DNA of 64,000 nucleotides from Sclerurus mexicanus (taxonomy: Eukaryota > Chordata > Aves > Passeriformes > Furnariidae), in NCBI GenBank assembly GCA_013396755.1, contig VWZF01002410.1, forward strand, positions 1,869,770-1,933,769, read 5' to 3'. This document shows, one piece after another, positions 63,946 to 64,000 of the stretch. Made by a program: the position numbers and the translations under genes. The notes under the pieces were generated by a model. It was not told where the DNA came from, did no database searches, and saw only the letters and a list, made by a program, of their open reading frames with translations. The stretch's first letter is position 1. Each line of letters begins with the position of its first letter.

Positions 63946-64000
63946 ACAAGAATTCAACTGGTTTTAGAGGATTTTTTTGTTGGAAGTATGAACTTCACTC

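Noticed and set aside
1..64000. CRISPR arrays, operons or phage-like gene clusters
   Set aside because: No spaced direct repeats or dense short genes. The window has typical vertebrate intron/exon and transposon structure.

Overview
The window looks like nuclear DNA of a bird, most likely a songbird. It is AT-rich, CpG-poor and intron-rich, with several chicken-repeat-1 (CR1) LINE fragments, an avian ERVL-type LTR, and a tRNA-Ile-derived SINE with a CR1 tail. That SINE type is, as far as I know, characteristic of passerines. There is no bacterial or phage signal.

The one protein-coding gene I can support is LGSN (lengsin, the lens glutamine-synthetase-like protein). It lies on the minus strand with coding sequence from 30167 down to 8984. 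Five coding exons join in frame with GT/AG borders: 30138-30167, 24550-24609, 22485-23472, 12348-12526 and 8984-10186. They give a predicted protein of 819 residues. Exons 4 and 5 carry the glutamine-synthetase fold. Exons 1-3 encode about 359 residues of low-complexity, probably disordered N-terminus, nearly all from the single 988-bp exon 3. A TATA-like box lies about 70 bp upstream of the start codon, and a plausible 3' UTR runs to a poly(A) signal near 8489. Several residues that bind metal or substrate in true glutamine synthetases are replaced, which fits the known non-enzymatic role of lengsin.

Region by region. 1-8.5 kb lies downstream of LGSN and is intergenic, with an ERVL-type LTR (671-1207) and an internally deleted CR1 (5361-6210). 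8.5-30.2 kb is LGSN; its large intron 3 holds a CR1 fragment and an unexplained open frame of about 164 codons. 30.2-64 kb is the upstream flank, a gene-poor stretch with CR1 copies at 31.7, 34.7, 46.0-47.3, 50.6 and 62.8-63.9 kb. It also holds low-complexity A/C tracts and a small isolated CpG cluster at 50.27-50.39 kb with two tandem RFX X-box-like motifs.

Points most worth a second look are the tandem X-boxes, the long N-terminal exon of this lengsin together with its eroded active site, and the intron-3 open frame. Two more are the SINE nested in a CR1 and a perfect 363-bp duplication on either side of a single N, which is probably an assembly artefact. I found no new multi-gene system in this window.
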